Shown: positions 44,615-53,665 of the stretch, in pieces
Layout of the letters: the number at the start of each line of letters is the position of its first letter
How positions within the stretch are numbered: position 1 is the first letter of the stretch
Assembly (NCBI RefSeq): GCF_024207115.1
Contig: NZ_CP100128.1
Location: forward strand, 3,224,001-3,288,000
Source of the DNA: Chromobacterium sp. IIBBL 290-4
GTDB lineage: Bacteria > Pseudomonadota > Gammaproteobacteria > Burkholderiales > Chromobacteriaceae
DNA: 64,000 nucleotides
Reading direction: 5' to 3'
The notes under the pieces: generated by a model
What the model was told of the DNA's origin: nothing
Databases searched by the model: none
The model's input: only the letters and a program-made list of their open reading frames with translations
Made by a program: the position numbers and the translations under genes

Positions 44615-45334
44615 ATGGCCGACCCAAAACAGCATTCTTTTTCTTCTGCTTCGGCAGCTTCCCTGGCGGCTTGGCGCGCGCCTGGCCCTATCGCCGGCTC
44701 AGCCCTTCATGGCGAGGCGGCGACATTGCTGCCTTTGGACATCTCGCGCCACGGCGCGGCGTTGCATGGATTGTTCGCCGGCGATGGCGAGCACTGGCGC
44801 CATCTTCCCTACGGGCCTTTCTCCGACGAGGCCGCTTTCCTGGCTTGGCTCCAGGCGACCGCGGCGCTGGCGGATACCGTGCTATACGCGGTTTTCGCCA
44901 AGGACGGCGAGCGTCCCTTGGGCTTTCTCGCTTACCGGCAAATCGTCGCCGCGCACGGCGCCATCGAAATCGGCCACGTCAATTTTTCACGCGGGCTGCG
45001 GCGCACCCGGCAAGCCACCGAGGCGGTCTATCTATTGCTGCATGCCGCTTTCGAGGCGGGATATCGCCGCTGCGAGTGGCGCTGCGATGCGCTGAACGAA
45101 GCTTCCGCCCGCGCGGCGAAGCGGTTTGGCTTCCAGTTCGAGGGCCGCTTGCGGCAGGCCATGGTGGTGAAGGGGCGCAATCGCGACACCCTGCTGTTCT
45201 CAATGCTGGATAGCGAATGGCGCCGGCTCAAGCCGGCCTTTCAAGCTTATCTGGCTGACGATAACTTCAGTCCGGACGGCAGGCAGCTGCGGCCGCTGGG
45301 GGAGTATTTGGAGGTGGATCATGTCCTTGCCTGA
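44615..45334 (+). CDS. GNAT-family N-acetyltransferase (RimJ-like)
   Basis: 239 residues if translation begins at the ATG at 44615; an in-frame ATG at 44558 would add 19 residues and neither has a strong ribosome site. The GNAT core includes VLYAVFAKDGERPLGFLAYR, the FSRGLRRTRQATEAVYLLL helix and CDALNEASARAAKRFGFQFEG. The layout, including HLPYGPFSDEAAFLAWL, is that of RimJ/RimL-like proteins annotated as GNAT family. The substrate is unknown. The 3' end overlaps the methyltransferase gene by 14 bp. Confidence 0.85.
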   Translation: MADPKQHSFSSASAASLAAWRAPGPIAGSALHGEAATLLPLDISRHGAALHGLFAGDGEHWRHLPYGPFSDEAAFLAWLQATAALADTVLYAVFAKDGERPLGFLAYRQIVAAHGAIEIGHVNFSRGLRRTRQATEAVYLLLHAAFEAGYRRCEWRCDALNEASARAAKRFGFQFEGRLRQAMVVKGRNRDTLLFSMLDSEWRRLKPAFQAYLADDNFSPDGRQLRPLGEYLEVDHVLA

Positions 45335-45941
45335 TTCGTTGCAAGCTTCAGTCGCAATGCCGGCGCAAGTATGCTGCGACGAGTGGCTGGCGCGCTGGCT
45401 GCCCATGCTACGCGAGGCGTGCGCTCATGGCCCGGTGCTGGAGATAGGCTGCGGAGAGGGCGAGGATTCCGCCACGCTGACCGGCGCGGGGCTGGAATTG
45501 ATCGCTTTTGATCTATCGGCCGAGGCGGCTGCGGCCGCTTCGCGTCGCGTGCCGGGCGGCCAGTTTCATTGCCAGGATGTGCGGCAGCCGTTCCCCTTGA
45601 ATGAAAGACAGCCCGGCGCGGTGGTGGCCAGTCTGTCGCTGCATTATTTTCCTTGGGAGGAAACGCTGGGCATTGTCGAGCGCATTCGCCAATGCCTGCC
45701 GCCGGGCGGCAAGCTGTTGTGCCGCCTGAACGCCAGCGACGACCATCATTACGGCGCCAGCGGATACCCTGAAATCGCGCCGGATTATTATCTGGTGGAT
45801 GGCTCGCCCAAGCGTTTCTTCGACGAGCGCTCGGTGCGCGAGTTGTTTGCCAATGGCTGGCGGATATTGTCGCTGTCTCATCATGTGACCGGCAAATACG
45901 GCCTGCCCAAGGCGCTTTGGGAGGCGGTGCTGGAGCGCTGA
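45321..45941 (+). CDS. SAM-dependent class I methyltransferase
   Basis: 206 residues. Motif I is VLEIGCGEGEDSATLTGAG, followed by LIAFDLS (motif II acidic end), HCQDVRQPFP and the catalytic-strand region AVVASLSLHYFPWEE. The fold is a minimal Rossmann methyltransferase and the substrate is not predictable. It overlaps the GNAT gene upstream and is separated by 82 bp from another GNAT gene, so these three may form a small modification cluster. Confidence 0.85.
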   Translation: MSLPDSLQASVAMPAQVCCDEWLARWLPMLREACAHGPVLEIGCGEGEDSATLTGAGLELIAFDLSAEAAAAASRRVPGGQFHCQDVRQPFPLNERQPGAVVASLSLHYFPWEETLGIVERIRQCLPPGGKLLCRLNASDDHHYGASGYPEIAPDYYLVDGSPKRFFDERSVRELFANGWRILSLSHHVTGKYGLPKALWEAVLER

Positions 45942-46023
45942 TCCGGCGCGGCGTGCGGCCGGGCATGGCCGGTCCGGTCCAGCCTTTGTTTCGCGGTTCC
46001 ATCTCAATCAGGAGAGCGCAGCC

Positions 46024-46542
46024 ATGTTCATCCGACGTTTATCCTCGGCCGACGCCGAGGTGTTTCAGAACTTGCGTCTGCAGGCGCTGCAGAATAGCCC
46101 CAGCGCCTTTGGCGCCTCTTATGAAGACGAGCGCCTGCTGCCGCTGTCCGAGGTCGAGGCAAGATTACTTGAGCGCCCTGGTCGCGCTGTGTTTGGCGGT
46201 TTCGATCAAGGCCGGCTTGTCGCCATGGCGGGTTTGGCGCGGGAAGGCGGCCGTAAATCGGCCCACAAGGCGTTTGTGTGGGGCGTGTATGTCGAACCCG
46301 AAATGCGCGGCCGGGGTTGGGCGCCGGCCTTGCTGCGGGAATGCTTGGCTTTCGCGCGCGCGACGCCGGGGATTTTGCTGGTGAACCTTTCCGTCAATGC
46401 CGACAATCGGCGCGCGCATGATCTTTACGCCACGATGGGCTTTCAACCCTTTGGCCGCGAGCCCGGCGCTTTGTTGATCGACGGCTGCTTGCATGACGAA
46501 ATCCATATGCAGCTGCGGCTGGGCGAGCCGGCAAATGCTTGA
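46024..46542 (+). CDS. GNAT-family N-acetyltransferase
   Basis: 172 residues. Motif A is VWGVYVEPEMRGRGWAPALLREC (RGRGWA), motif B is LLVNLSVNADNRRAHDLYATMGF. The N-terminus (FIRRLSSADAEVFQNLRLQAL with NSPSAFGASYEDE) is typical of a common GNAT subgroup. GGAGAG precedes the ATG. The acceptor is unknown. Confidence 0.87.
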   Translation: MFIRRLSSADAEVFQNLRLQALQNSPSAFGASYEDERLLPLSEVEARLLERPGRAVFGGFDQGRLVAMAGLAREGGRKSAHKAFVWGVYVEPEMRGRGWAPALLRECLAFARATPGILLVNLSVNADNRRAHDLYATMGFQPFGREPGALLIDGCLHDEIHMQLRLGEPANA

Positions 46543-46638
46543 TGGCCGCGCTGGCGCAGGCCCGGTGTGGCGGGAGATTGGATAGGGTGGCGCAATGAGG
46601 CAGGCCTCTGTCACATCCCTTATCAAAACCTGGGCCAA

Positions 46639-46659
46639 AATCGGTTACAATGACCGATT
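46639..46659 (+). promoter_or_regulatory. glnS -10 region enclosed by a 7-bp inverted repeat
   Basis: AATCGGT-TACAATG-ACCGATT: the 7-nt centre contains TACAAT, a strong -10 hexamer 34 bp upstream of the glnS start. Perfect arms around a -10 suggest an operator that would block RNA polymerase. No good -35 is evident at 17 bp, so activation or an extended element may be involved. Confidence 0.45.
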
Positions 46660-46684
46660 CGCTATCCATACCCACAGCCAGAAC

Positions 46685-48367
46685 ATGAGCACGGAAAACA
46701 ACGCGCCGGTTGTCAACAACTTCATCCGAACCATCATCGAACAGGACCTCGCGTCGGGCAAGCACAGCAGCATCGTCACCCGCTTTCCGCCGGAGCCTAA
46801 CGGATTCGCCCACATTGGCCACGCCAAGGCCATCTGCATCAACTTCGGCCTGGCCGAGGACTACCAGGGTAAGTGCAATCTGCGCATGGACGACACCAAT
46901 CCGGAGAAAGAGTCGCCGGAATACGTGCAGTCGTTCATCGACGATATCAGCTGGATGGGCTTCAAGTGGGATGGCGAAGTGCGCTTCGCGTCCGACTATT
47001 TCGACCGCCTGTACGGCTACGCGGTGGAACTGATCCAGGCCGGCAAGGCCTATGTGGACGACCTGTCCGCCGAAGAAATGCGCCAGTACCGCGGCAGCCT
47101 GACCGAGCCGGGCAAGAACAGCCCCTATCGCGATCGCAGCGTTGAAGAAAACCTCGACCTGTTCACTCGCATGAAGAATGGCGAGTTCGCGGATGGCAGC
47201 AAGACGCTGCGCCTGAAGATAGACATGGCCTCCGGCAACATCAATCTGCGCGATCCGGCCATTTACCGCATCCGCCGCGTGCATCATCACCGCACCGGCG
47301 ACAAGTGGTGCATCTACCCGATGTACGACTACACCCATTGCATCTCCGACGCCATCGAGGGCATCACCCACTCGCTGTGCACGCTGGAATTCGAAGACCA
47401 CCGTCCGCTGTACGACTGGGTGCTGGACAATATCAGCATCGGCTGCCATCCGCGCCAATATGAATCGTCGCGCCTGGAATTGCTGTACACGCTGACTTCC
47501 AAGCGCAAGCTGCTGGCGCTGGTGAACGAAGGCGTGGTGACCGGCTGGGACGACCCGCGCATGCCCACCATCGCCGGCATGCGCCGCCGCGGCTACAGCC
47601 CGGAAGGCATCAAGCTGTTCGCCCAGCGCATCGGCGTGTCCAAGGGCGAGAACATCATCGACATGAGCGTGCTGGAAGGCGCGGTGCGCGAGACGCTGGA
47701 AAACGAATCGCCGCGCGTGATGGCCGTGGTCAATCCGCTGAAGGTGACGCTTACCAATTACGACGCCGCCGTCACCGCCAGCCGCAGCGCGCCTTTCCAT
47801 CCGCATCATCCGGAGTTCGGCGAGCGCGATGTACCCATCGCCCGCGAGATCTGGATCGAACGCGACGACTTTGCCGAAGTGCCGCCGCCGAAGTGGCAGC
47901 GCCTGACCGCCGGCGGCGAAGTGCGCCTGCGCTACTCCTACGTGATCAAGTGCGAAGAAGTGGTGAAGGACGCCAACGGCGAGGTGGTCGAGCTGAAGTG
48001 CTCCATCGACCACGACACACTGGGCAAGAACCCGGAAGGCCGCAAGGTCAAGGGCGTGATCCACTGGCTGTCGGCCGAGCACGCCATCTCGGTGGATGTG
48101 CGCTGGTACGAGCGCCTGTTCACCGAACAGCGTCCGGACGCGGTGCGCGGCGAGGACGGCGAATACGTCGACTTCCGCCAGTTCCTGAGCCCGGATTCGC
48201 TGAAGCTGGTGCCGGCCTATGTGGAGGCCTCGGTGCTGCAGGCCGCGCCGGAATCGCGCTTCCAGTTCGAGCGCCTGGGTTATTTCGTCACCGACCGCTA
48301 TGAACACCAGCCTGGCGTCAAGGCCGTGTTCAACCGCACGGTAGGCTTGAAAGACAGCTGGAAATAA
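46685..48367 (+). CDS. glnS: Glutaminyl-tRNA synthetase
   Basis: 560 residues from the ATG at 46685. This class I synthetase charges tRNA-Gln directly. [16 protein letters not shown] holds the HIGH motif, and [10 protein letters not shown] is the KMSKS equivalent. The tRNA acceptor-binding region (GYDWDGEV-type, here [17 protein letters not shown]) and the C-terminal anticodon-binding barrels are complete, ending in the conserved [20 protein letters not shown]. An earlier in-frame start would include the putative -10 and is rejected. A strong terminator follows. Confidence 0.97.
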   Translation: MSTENNAPVVNNFIRTIIEQDLASGKHSSIVTRFPPEPNGFAHIGHAKAICINFGLAEDYQGKCNLRMDDTNPEKESPEYVQSFIDDISWMGFKWDGEVRFASDYFDRLYGYAVELIQAGKAYVDDLSAEEMRQYRGSLTEPGKNSPYRDRSVEENLDLFTRMKNGEFADGSKTLRLKIDMASGNINLRDPAIYRIRRVHHHRTGDKWCIYPMYDYTHCISDAIEGITHSLCTLEFEDHRPLYDWVLDNISIGCHPRQYESSRLELLYTLTSKRKLLALVNEGVVTGWDDPRMPTIAGMRRRGYSPEGIKLFAQRIGVSKGENIIDMSVLEGAVRETLENESPRVMAVVNPLKVTLTNYDAAVTASRSAPFHPHHPEFGERDVPIAREIWIERDDFAEVPPPKWQRLTAGGEVRLRYSYVIKCEEVVKDANGEVVELKCSIDHDTLGKNPEGRKVKGVIHWLSAEHAISVDVRWYERLFTEQRPDAVRGEDGEYVDFRQFLSPDSLKLVPAYVEASVLQAAPESRFQFERLGYFVTDRYEHQPGVKAVFNRTVGLKDSWK

Positions 48368-48385
48368 GCATTTGTTGTAGCGCCG

Positions 48386-48413
48386 ATGGCGAACCTCCGG
48401 GTTCGCCATTTTT
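48386..48413 (+). terminator. Intrinsic terminator of glnS
   Basis: ATGGCGAACC-TCCG-GGTTCGCCAT (10-bp stem) runs into TTTTT, 18 bp after the glnS stop. Confidence 0.88.
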
Positions 48414-48474
48414 GCGTGTGGAGCGGTTTCCGCGCGCAAGCCGGCCTGGCGAGCCGGACTATAAGGAGAAAAAA

Positions 48475-50121
48475 ATGCACATTACGCTCAAGTCCGTTTC
48501 ACAGGCCCTGCTGATGGCGGGCATGCTCAGCGCCTGCGCCACCCAGCCAGGCAAGGGCGCCTATCTCAGCGACAAGACCTACAAGATCACCATCTTGCAC
48601 ACCAACGACCACCACGGCCGCTTCTGGCCGAACAGCGACGGCGAGTATGGCCTCGCCGCCCAGAAAACGGTGGTGGACAAGGTGCGAGCCGAGGTGAAGG
48701 CAGAAGGCGGTTATTCGCTGCTGCTGTCCGGGGGCGACGTCAACACCGGCGTGCCGGAATCCGACCTGCAAGACGCCGAGCCGGACTTCCGCGGCATGGA
48801 CCGCATCGGCTACGACGCGATGGCGGTGGGCAACCACGAGTTCGACAAGCCGGTGCCGGTGCTGATGAAGCAGCGGCAGTGGATCAGCTTCCCGATGCTG
48901 TCGGCCAATATCTATCAGGATGGCCGCCGGATGTTCGATCCCTACACCATTTTCAATCTGGGCGGCGTCAAAGTGGCGGTGCTGGGCTTGACTACCGACG
49001 ACACCGCCAAGATGGTGAACCCGGCGCAGATCAAGGGCATTGAGTTCAGGAGCCCGATCGCCGAGGCCGGCAAGCTGGTGCCGGAATTGCGCGACAAAGC
49101 CGACATCGTCATCGCCGCCACCCATATGGGCCATTACACCGACGGCAATCATGGCGTGAACGCTCCGGGCGACGTGGAAATGGCGCGCGCGGTCAAGGGC
49201 CTGGATCTGATCGTCGGCGGCCACAGCCAGAACCCGGTGTGCATGAAGGCTGAAAACGTCCGCGACGACGCCTATGTGCCGGGCGCGCCGTGCGCGCCGG
49301 ATCGCCAGAACGGCGCCTGGATCGTGCAGGCGCACGAGTGGGGTAAATATGTCGGCCGCGCCGATTTCGAATTCAATAACGGCAAGCTCAAGCTGGTGAA
49401 ATACCAGCTGATTCCGGTGAACCTGAAAAAGACGGTGAAAACCGCCGACGGCAAAACCGAGAAAGTGCCGTACACCGAGCTGATTCCGGAAGACGGCAAG
49501 CTCAGAAGCTTCCTCAAGGGCTACCAGGACCGCGGCCAGGCCGAGCTGGGCGTCAAGGTGGGCGAGCTGTCGGCCAAGCTGGAAGGCGACCGTTCGGTGG
49601 TGCGCAGCCAGCCCACCGGGCTGGGCGTGTTCGTCGGCGAGGCGATGATGGCCAAGGCCAAGGCTGACTTCGCGGTGATCAACTCCGGCGGCATCCGCGA
49701 TTCCTTGCCGGCCGGCGTGTTGAGCTACAAGGATGTGCTCAAGGTCTTTCCCTTCGGCAGCACCCTGGTTTATGTGGACATGAAGGGCGACGAGGCGCTG
49801 GATTACCTCAAAGCCGCCGCCAGGATGACGCCGGGCGCCGGCGCTTTCGCCCAGTTCGCCGGTGTGAAGCTGCGCATCGAAAAAGGCGAATTGAAGGAAG
49901 CGCTGGTGGGCGGAAAGGCCATCAATCCGGCCAAGACCTACCGGGTGGCGATCAACAGCTTCATGGCGGCGGGCGGCGACGGCTACCCGAAAATGAATCA
50001 GCATCCGGGCTTCGTCAACACCGGCTTCGTCGATGCCGAAATGTTGAAGGACTACGTGGCCAAGCAGTCTCCGGTCAAAGCTGAACGCTTTGCGCCGGGC
50101 GACGCGGTGAGCCGCATGTAA
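48475..50121 (+). CDS. ushA: Lipoprotein 5'-nucleotidase / UDP-sugar hydrolase (UshA-like)
   Basis: 548 residues from the ATG with AAGGAG in front. The leader ends in the lipobox LSAC, so the protein is lipidated, unlike soluble E. coli UshA. The metallophosphoesterase domain has ILHTNDHHGRFW, GGDVNTG, GNHEFD and ATHMGH with GGHSQN. The C-terminal 5'-nucleotidase domain has INSGGIRDSLPAG and FPFGSTLVYV. It would degrade extracellular nucleotides or UDP-sugars for scavenging. Confidence 0.92.
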   Translation: MHITLKSVSQALLMAGMLSACATQPGKGAYLSDKTYKITILHTNDHHGRFWPNSDGEYGLAAQKTVVDKVRAEVKAEGGYSLLLSGGDVNTGVPESDLQDAEPDFRGMDRIGYDAMAVGNHEFDKPVPVLMKQRQWISFPMLSANIYQDGRRMFDPYTIFNLGGVKVAVLGLTTDDTAKMVNPAQIKGIEFRSPIAEAGKLVPELRDKADIVIAATHMGHYTDGNHGVNAPGDVEMARAVKGLDLIVGGHSQNPVCMKAENVRDDAYVPGAPCAPDRQNGAWIVQAHEWGKYVGRADFEFNNGKLKLVKYQLIPVNLKKTVKTADGKTEKVPYTELIPEDGKLRSFLKGYQDRGQAELGVKVGELSAKLEGDRSVVRSQPTGLGVFVGEAMMAKAKADFAVINSGGIRDSLPAGVLSYKDVLKVFPFGSTLVYVDMKGDEALDYLKAAARMTPGAGAFAQFAGVKLRIEKGELKEALVGGKAINPAKTYRVAINSFMAAGGDGYPKMNQHPGFVNTGFVDAEMLKDYVAKQSPVKAERFAPGDAVSRM

Positions 50122-50141
50122 GCCATGATCCAGCAAGATGG

Positions 50142-50165
50142 GCCGCGCGATGGCGCGGCTTTTTT
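50142..50165 (+). terminator. Intrinsic terminator of the UshA-like gene
   Basis: GCCGCGC-GATG-GCGCGGC with six Ts directly after, 20 bp beyond the stop codon. Confidence 0.9.
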
Positions 50166-50355
50166 GTTGATGGGAATGTATGTAGTCAAACTACTACATC
50201 GCGGCCGGTTTGCCGCCTGTCAAGGAAGCCTGATTTGGCGCAGCCTGCCTGCTTGAGCGGCTTTGGCGGGCGGTGGTATGGTGGTGGTGTTAGCAGCGTC
50301 GGCATGCTGTCGGCCTTGGCGCTGCCCGGACAGTCCACACTATCAGGTTGCGATC

Positions 50356-51573
50356 ATGACCAAGCCAAGAGCCGTATATCTGCAATCCGGCGGACCCACC
50401 GCCGTTCTGAACGCCTCCGCCCAGGGCGCCATCGAGACGGCGCGCCGCCTCGGACTCTCTCTCTACGCCGCCTACGACGGCCTGGCCGGCCTGCTGGATG
50501 GCAGGCTGTGCGATACCGACGCGGTATCCGACACCGCCATCGCCCAGCTCGCTTTCATGCCGGGCGGCAGCTTCGGCGTCAGCCGTCGCATGATAGGCAC
50601 GTATGAAGAAGCGCCGGAAGACTGGCTGCGCCTGCGCGACGTGCTGGCCAAGCACGACATCCACTATCTGCTGATCAACGGCGGCAATGGCTCCTTGGGC
50701 TGCGCCGAGCGGCTGGTCGATTTTGAAAAGCACACCGGCTACAAGCTGGGCGTGATCGGCATTCCCAAAACCATAGACAACGACCTGGTCGGCACCGACA
50801 ACAGCCCCGGTTACGGCTCTTCCGCCAAGTTCCTGGCCAGCGCCATGCGCGAAGTGGGCCTGGACATGACCAGCATGGGCTGGGGCCGCGTGTTCATCAT
50901 GGAAACCATGGGCCGCCACACCGGCTGGCTGGCCGCAGCCTGCGCCGCCGCCTCGCGCAATCCGCACGAAGCGCCGCACCTGTTGCTGCTGCCGGAGGTG
51001 CCGTTCGATCAAGACCGCTTCCTGGCGGCGCTGGACGCCAGCCTGGCCAAGTACGGCCAGTGCGCCATCGCCGTGGCCGAGGGCATCACCGGCAAGGACG
51101 GCCGCTTCGTGGCCGAAGCCAAGAAGTCGGAAACCTACGGCCACGAGCAATTGGGCGGGGCGGGGCACTGGCTGGCCAAGCTGATTCTGAACGAGCGCGG
51201 CATTTCCGCGCACGTGGCCCAGGTGGACTATCTGCAGCGCGCCGGCGGCCATCTGGCCTCCGCCACCGATGTGCGCCAGGCCTATGTGATGGGCGAGAAG
51301 GCGGTGGAGTGGCTGCTGGCCGGCAAGTCCGGCTTGATGGCCGGCATTCAGCGTTTGAACGACCATCCCTACTGTTGGAACGTGGCCGAGGTGCCGCTGT
51401 CCGCAGTCGGCGACAAGGAAAAACGGCTGCCGCCTGAATTCATCAGCGCCGACGGCTTCGGCGTCACCCAGGCCTTCCTCGATTATGTGAAGCCGCTGAT
51501 GGAAGGCGAGCGCATCCCGCCGTTCAAGGATGGCCTGCCGGACTACCGTCCCATAGACTGGCCGCGCATCTGA
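50356..51573 (+). CDS. Phosphofructokinase, mixed ATP/PPi signature
   Basis: 405 residues from the ATG; an upstream in-frame TTG has no ribosome site. PFK landmarks: LQSGGPTAVLNAS, GIPKTIDNDLVGTDNSPGYG, the active-site Asp in TIDND, and MGRHTGWLAA. The length fits the long group commonly annotated as PPi-dependent (pfp). At the phosphoryl-donor site it reads GGNGS (Gly112), where PPi enzymes usually have Asp, while Lys138 in PKTIDND is the PPi-type residue. Donor use is therefore uncertain. It would phosphorylate fructose-6-phosphate in glycolysis. Confidence 0.88.
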   Translation: MTKPRAVYLQSGGPTAVLNASAQGAIETARRLGLSLYAAYDGLAGLLDGRLCDTDAVSDTAIAQLAFMPGGSFGVSRRMIGTYEEAPEDWLRLRDVLAKHDIHYLLINGGNGSLGCAERLVDFEKHTGYKLGVIGIPKTIDNDLVGTDNSPGYGSSAKFLASAMREVGLDMTSMGWGRVFIMETMGRHTGWLAAACAAASRNPHEAPHLLLLPEVPFDQDRFLAALDASLAKYGQCAIAVAEGITGKDGRFVAEAKKSETYGHEQLGGAGHWLAKLILNERGISAHVAQVDYLQRAGGHLASATDVRQAYVMGEKAVEWLLAGKSGLMAGIQRLNDHPYCWNVAEVPLSAVGDKEKRLPPEFISADGFGVTQAFLDYVKPLMEGERIPPFKDGLPDYRPIDWPRI

Positions 51574-51600
51574 GCGTGGGCCGAATGCGCTGGAATCTGA

Positions 51601-51624
51601 ACCGCCGCCTGCCGGCGGTTTTTT
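51601..51624 (+). terminator. Intrinsic terminator of the phosphofructokinase gene
   Basis: ACCGCCG-CCTGC-CGGCGGT plus TTTTT, 27 bp after the stop. Confidence 0.88.
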
Positions 51625-51638
51625 CATCCAAACGCCGC

Positions 51639-51668
51639 TTACGACAGTTTGCTCCGCTCTGTTACAAT
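51639..51668 (+). promoter_or_regulatory. Probable cysS promoter
   Basis: TTACGA-N18-TACAAT, 40 bp upstream of the cysS start and just after the preceding terminator. Confidence 0.5.
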
Positions 51669-51707
51669 CCTTCCCTTTCGATTGACCAACCATAGGTTTT
51701 TTTGACC

Positions 51708-53081
51708 ATGCTGAGCCTGTACAACACCCTGACCCGCCAGAAGGAAGCGTTCAAACCCATCGAACCCGGCAAGGTGCGCATGTACGTCTGCGGCATGACC
51801 GTCTACGACCTCTGCCACATCGGCCATGCCCGCATGCTGGCCGCTTTCGATGTGATCTACCGCTGGCTGAAGACCTCCGGTTACGACGTGACCTATGTCC
51901 GCAATATCACCGACATCGAAGACAAGATCATCAACCGCGCCTTGGAGCGCGGCATCACGCCGGATCAATTGGTCGAGTCGACCATCGCCGACATGCATCA
52001 GGACGCCGCCGCGCTGGGCCTGCTGCCGCCGACGCACGAGCCGCGCGCCACCCACCACGTGGGCGGCATGATAGAACTGATCGAAAAACTGATCGCCAAC
52101 GGCAAGGCCTATCCGGCCGCCAACGGCGACGTTTACTACGCGGTGCGCGAGTTTGAAGGCTACGGCAAGCTGTCCGGCCGCACCCTGGACAAGCTGCGCG
52201 CCGGCGAGCGCGTGGAAGTGGACCCGAACAAGCGCGATCCGCTGGACTTCGTGCTGTGGAAAGCCGCCAAGCCGGGCGAGCCGTCCTGGGACAGCCCGTG
52301 GGGCAAGGGCCGTCCGGGCTGGCATATCGAGTGCTCGGTGATGAGCTGCCACCATCTGGGCGAACATTTCGACATCCACGGCGGCGGCGAGGATTTGCAG
52401 TTCCCGCACCACGAGAACGAGATCGCCCAGTCCGAGGGCGCGCACGGCCACCAGTACGTCAACTACTGGCTGCACAATGGCTTCATCAATGTCGATGGCG
52501 AAAAAATGTCCAAGAGCCTGGGCAACTTCTTCACCATCCGCGATGTGCTTGAGCATTTCGATGGCGAAGTGATCCGCTTCTTCATCGTGCGCAGCCATTA
52601 CCGCAGCCCGGTGAATTACACCGACAGCATCCTGAACGACGCCAAGCAAGGCCTGACCCGTCTGTACACGGCGCTGCGCGGCATCGAGTTGCCGGCATCC
52701 AATGGCATTGATTGGAACAATGCTTACGCCGCGCGCTTCAAGGCGGCGATGGACGACGACTTCGGCACGTCCGAAGCGGTGGCGGTGCTGTTCGAGCTGG
52801 CCGGCGAAGTGAACAAGAGCCGCGATGCGCAGCTGGCGCGCCTGCTGAAGGATCTGGCCGGCGTGCTGGGCCTGCTGGAGCGCGATCCGGAAGCCTTCCT
52901 CAAGGGCGGCGCGGCCGAGGGCGAATTGTCCGCCGAACAGGTGGAAGCGCTGATCCAGGCGCGCAAGGATGCCCGCGCGGCCAAGAACTGGGCCGAATCC
53001 GACCGCATCCGCGACGAACTGACGGCCAAGGGCATCGTGCTGGAAGACGGCGCCGGCGGCACCAGCTGGCGCCGCGCCTGA
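51708..53081 (+). CDS. cysS: Cysteinyl-tRNA synthetase
   Basis: 457 residues, the usual bacterial length. The HIGH motif is [18 protein letters not shown] is [12 protein letters not shown]. Zinc ligands appear as Cys in [10 protein letters not shown], Cys in [12 protein letters not shown], and the His/Glu of [15 protein letters not shown]. The C-terminal anticodon-binding domain is complete. The ATG at 51708 is preferred over a TTG two codons upstream. Adjacent to rpmE. Confidence 0.97.
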   Translation: MLSLYNTLTRQKEAFKPIEPGKVRMYVCGMTVYDLCHIGHARMLAAFDVIYRWLKTSGYDVTYVRNITDIEDKIINRALERGITPDQLVESTIADMHQDAAALGLLPPTHEPRATHHVGGMIELIEKLIANGKAYPAANGDVYYAVREFEGYGKLSGRTLDKLRAGERVEVDPNKRDPLDFVLWKAAKPGEPSWDSPWGKGRPGWHIECSVMSCHHLGEHFDIHGGGEDLQFPHHENEIAQSEGAHGHQYVNYWLHNGFINVDGEKMSKSLGNFFTIRDVLEHFDGEVIRFFIVRSHYRSPVNYTDSILNDAKQGLTRLYTALRGIELPASNGIDWNNAYAARFKAAMDDDFGTSEAVAVLFELAGEVNKSRDAQLARLLKDLAGVLGLLERDPEAFLKGGAAEGELSAEQVEALIQARKDARAAKNWAESDRIRDELTAKGIVLEDGAGGTSWRRA

Positions 53082-53100
53082 GGCGATTCGCCGCCCGCGC

Positions 53101-53129
53101 TTGTCAAGCGCGGGCAAACGGCGGATAAT
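53101..53129 (+). promoter_or_regulatory. Strong sigma-70 promoter for rpmE
   Basis: TTGTCA-N17-GATAAT with ideal spacing, 60 bp before the rpmE ATG and 20 bp after the cysS stop. Confidence 0.72.
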
Positions 53130-53146
53130 GCTAGGTTTCGCAAGCA

Positions 53147-53167
53147 GTACAGGCAAAACCCCTGTAC
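53147..53167 (+). promoter_or_regulatory. Hairpin in the rpmE 5' leader
   Basis: GTACAGG-CAAAACC-CCTGTAC gives a perfect 7-bp stem with a 7-nt loop, lying between the promoter and the ribosome site of rpmE. No T-run follows. It could be an autoregulatory binding site for L31 or a zinc regulator, or a stabilising 5' stem. Confidence 0.45.
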
Positions 53168-53188
53168 CCGATTTGAAAGGTAAGAGAG

Positions 53189-53404
53189 ATGAAGACCGAT
53201 ATTCACCCGAATTACAAAGAACTGTCTGTTACCTGCTCCTGCGGCCAACAGTTCGTAACCAAGTCCACCATGTCCAAGGACGCCTTCTCCATCGAAGTGT
53301 GCTCCAGCTGCCACCCGTTCTACACCGGCAAGCAAAAGATCGTGGACACCGCTGGTCGCGTGGACAAGTTCAACCAGAAGTTCGGCAGCTTCTTCAAGCG
53401 CTAA
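53189..53404 (+). CDS. rpmE: 50S ribosomal protein L31 (zinc-binding type)
   Basis: 71 residues. Cys16, Cys18, Cys38 and Cys41 (CSCG ... [10 protein letters not shown]) form the zinc site of the C+ form of L31, which the cell can swap for the C- paralogue (YkgM type) under zinc shortage. The C-terminus ([10 protein letters not shown]) is standard. It has its own promoter and terminator. Confidence 0.97.
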   Translation: MKTDIHPNYKELSVTCSCGQQFVTKSTMSKDAFSIEVCSSCHPFYTGKQKIVDTAGRVDKFNQKFGSFFKR

Positions 53405-53432
53405 TCGCGCCGCCGGATCTGGATTGGAAAAA

Positions 53433-53455
53433 GGCAGCCCTGGGCTGCCTTTTTT
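53433..53455 (+). terminator. Intrinsic terminator of rpmE
   Basis: GGCAGCC-CTG-GGCTGCC followed by six Ts, 28 bp after the stop. Confidence 0.92.
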
Positions 53456-53665
53456 GTTGCCTGCGCGTCCCGCGCTTGAGCGGGGCAGGGCGCGTCAGGC
53501 GGTCTTCGCGCGCCTTATCTTCGGCCTATCGATCCATGGAGAAGGCAATCCGCCATGCGCCAGGATGCGGGACACGCTAAAATCTCAGCGACCGGCGCGC
53601 GGCAAGCGCGAAATGATCACCAACAGCTGGCTTCGGCGGGCTGTTCAGAACCGATTCCAAAAAAC

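Noticed and set aside
46394..48439. Long open frame opposite glnS
   Set aside because: It spans the glnS promoter and parts of two genes, with Val/His/Ala-rich composition typical of antisense frames in GC-rich DNA.
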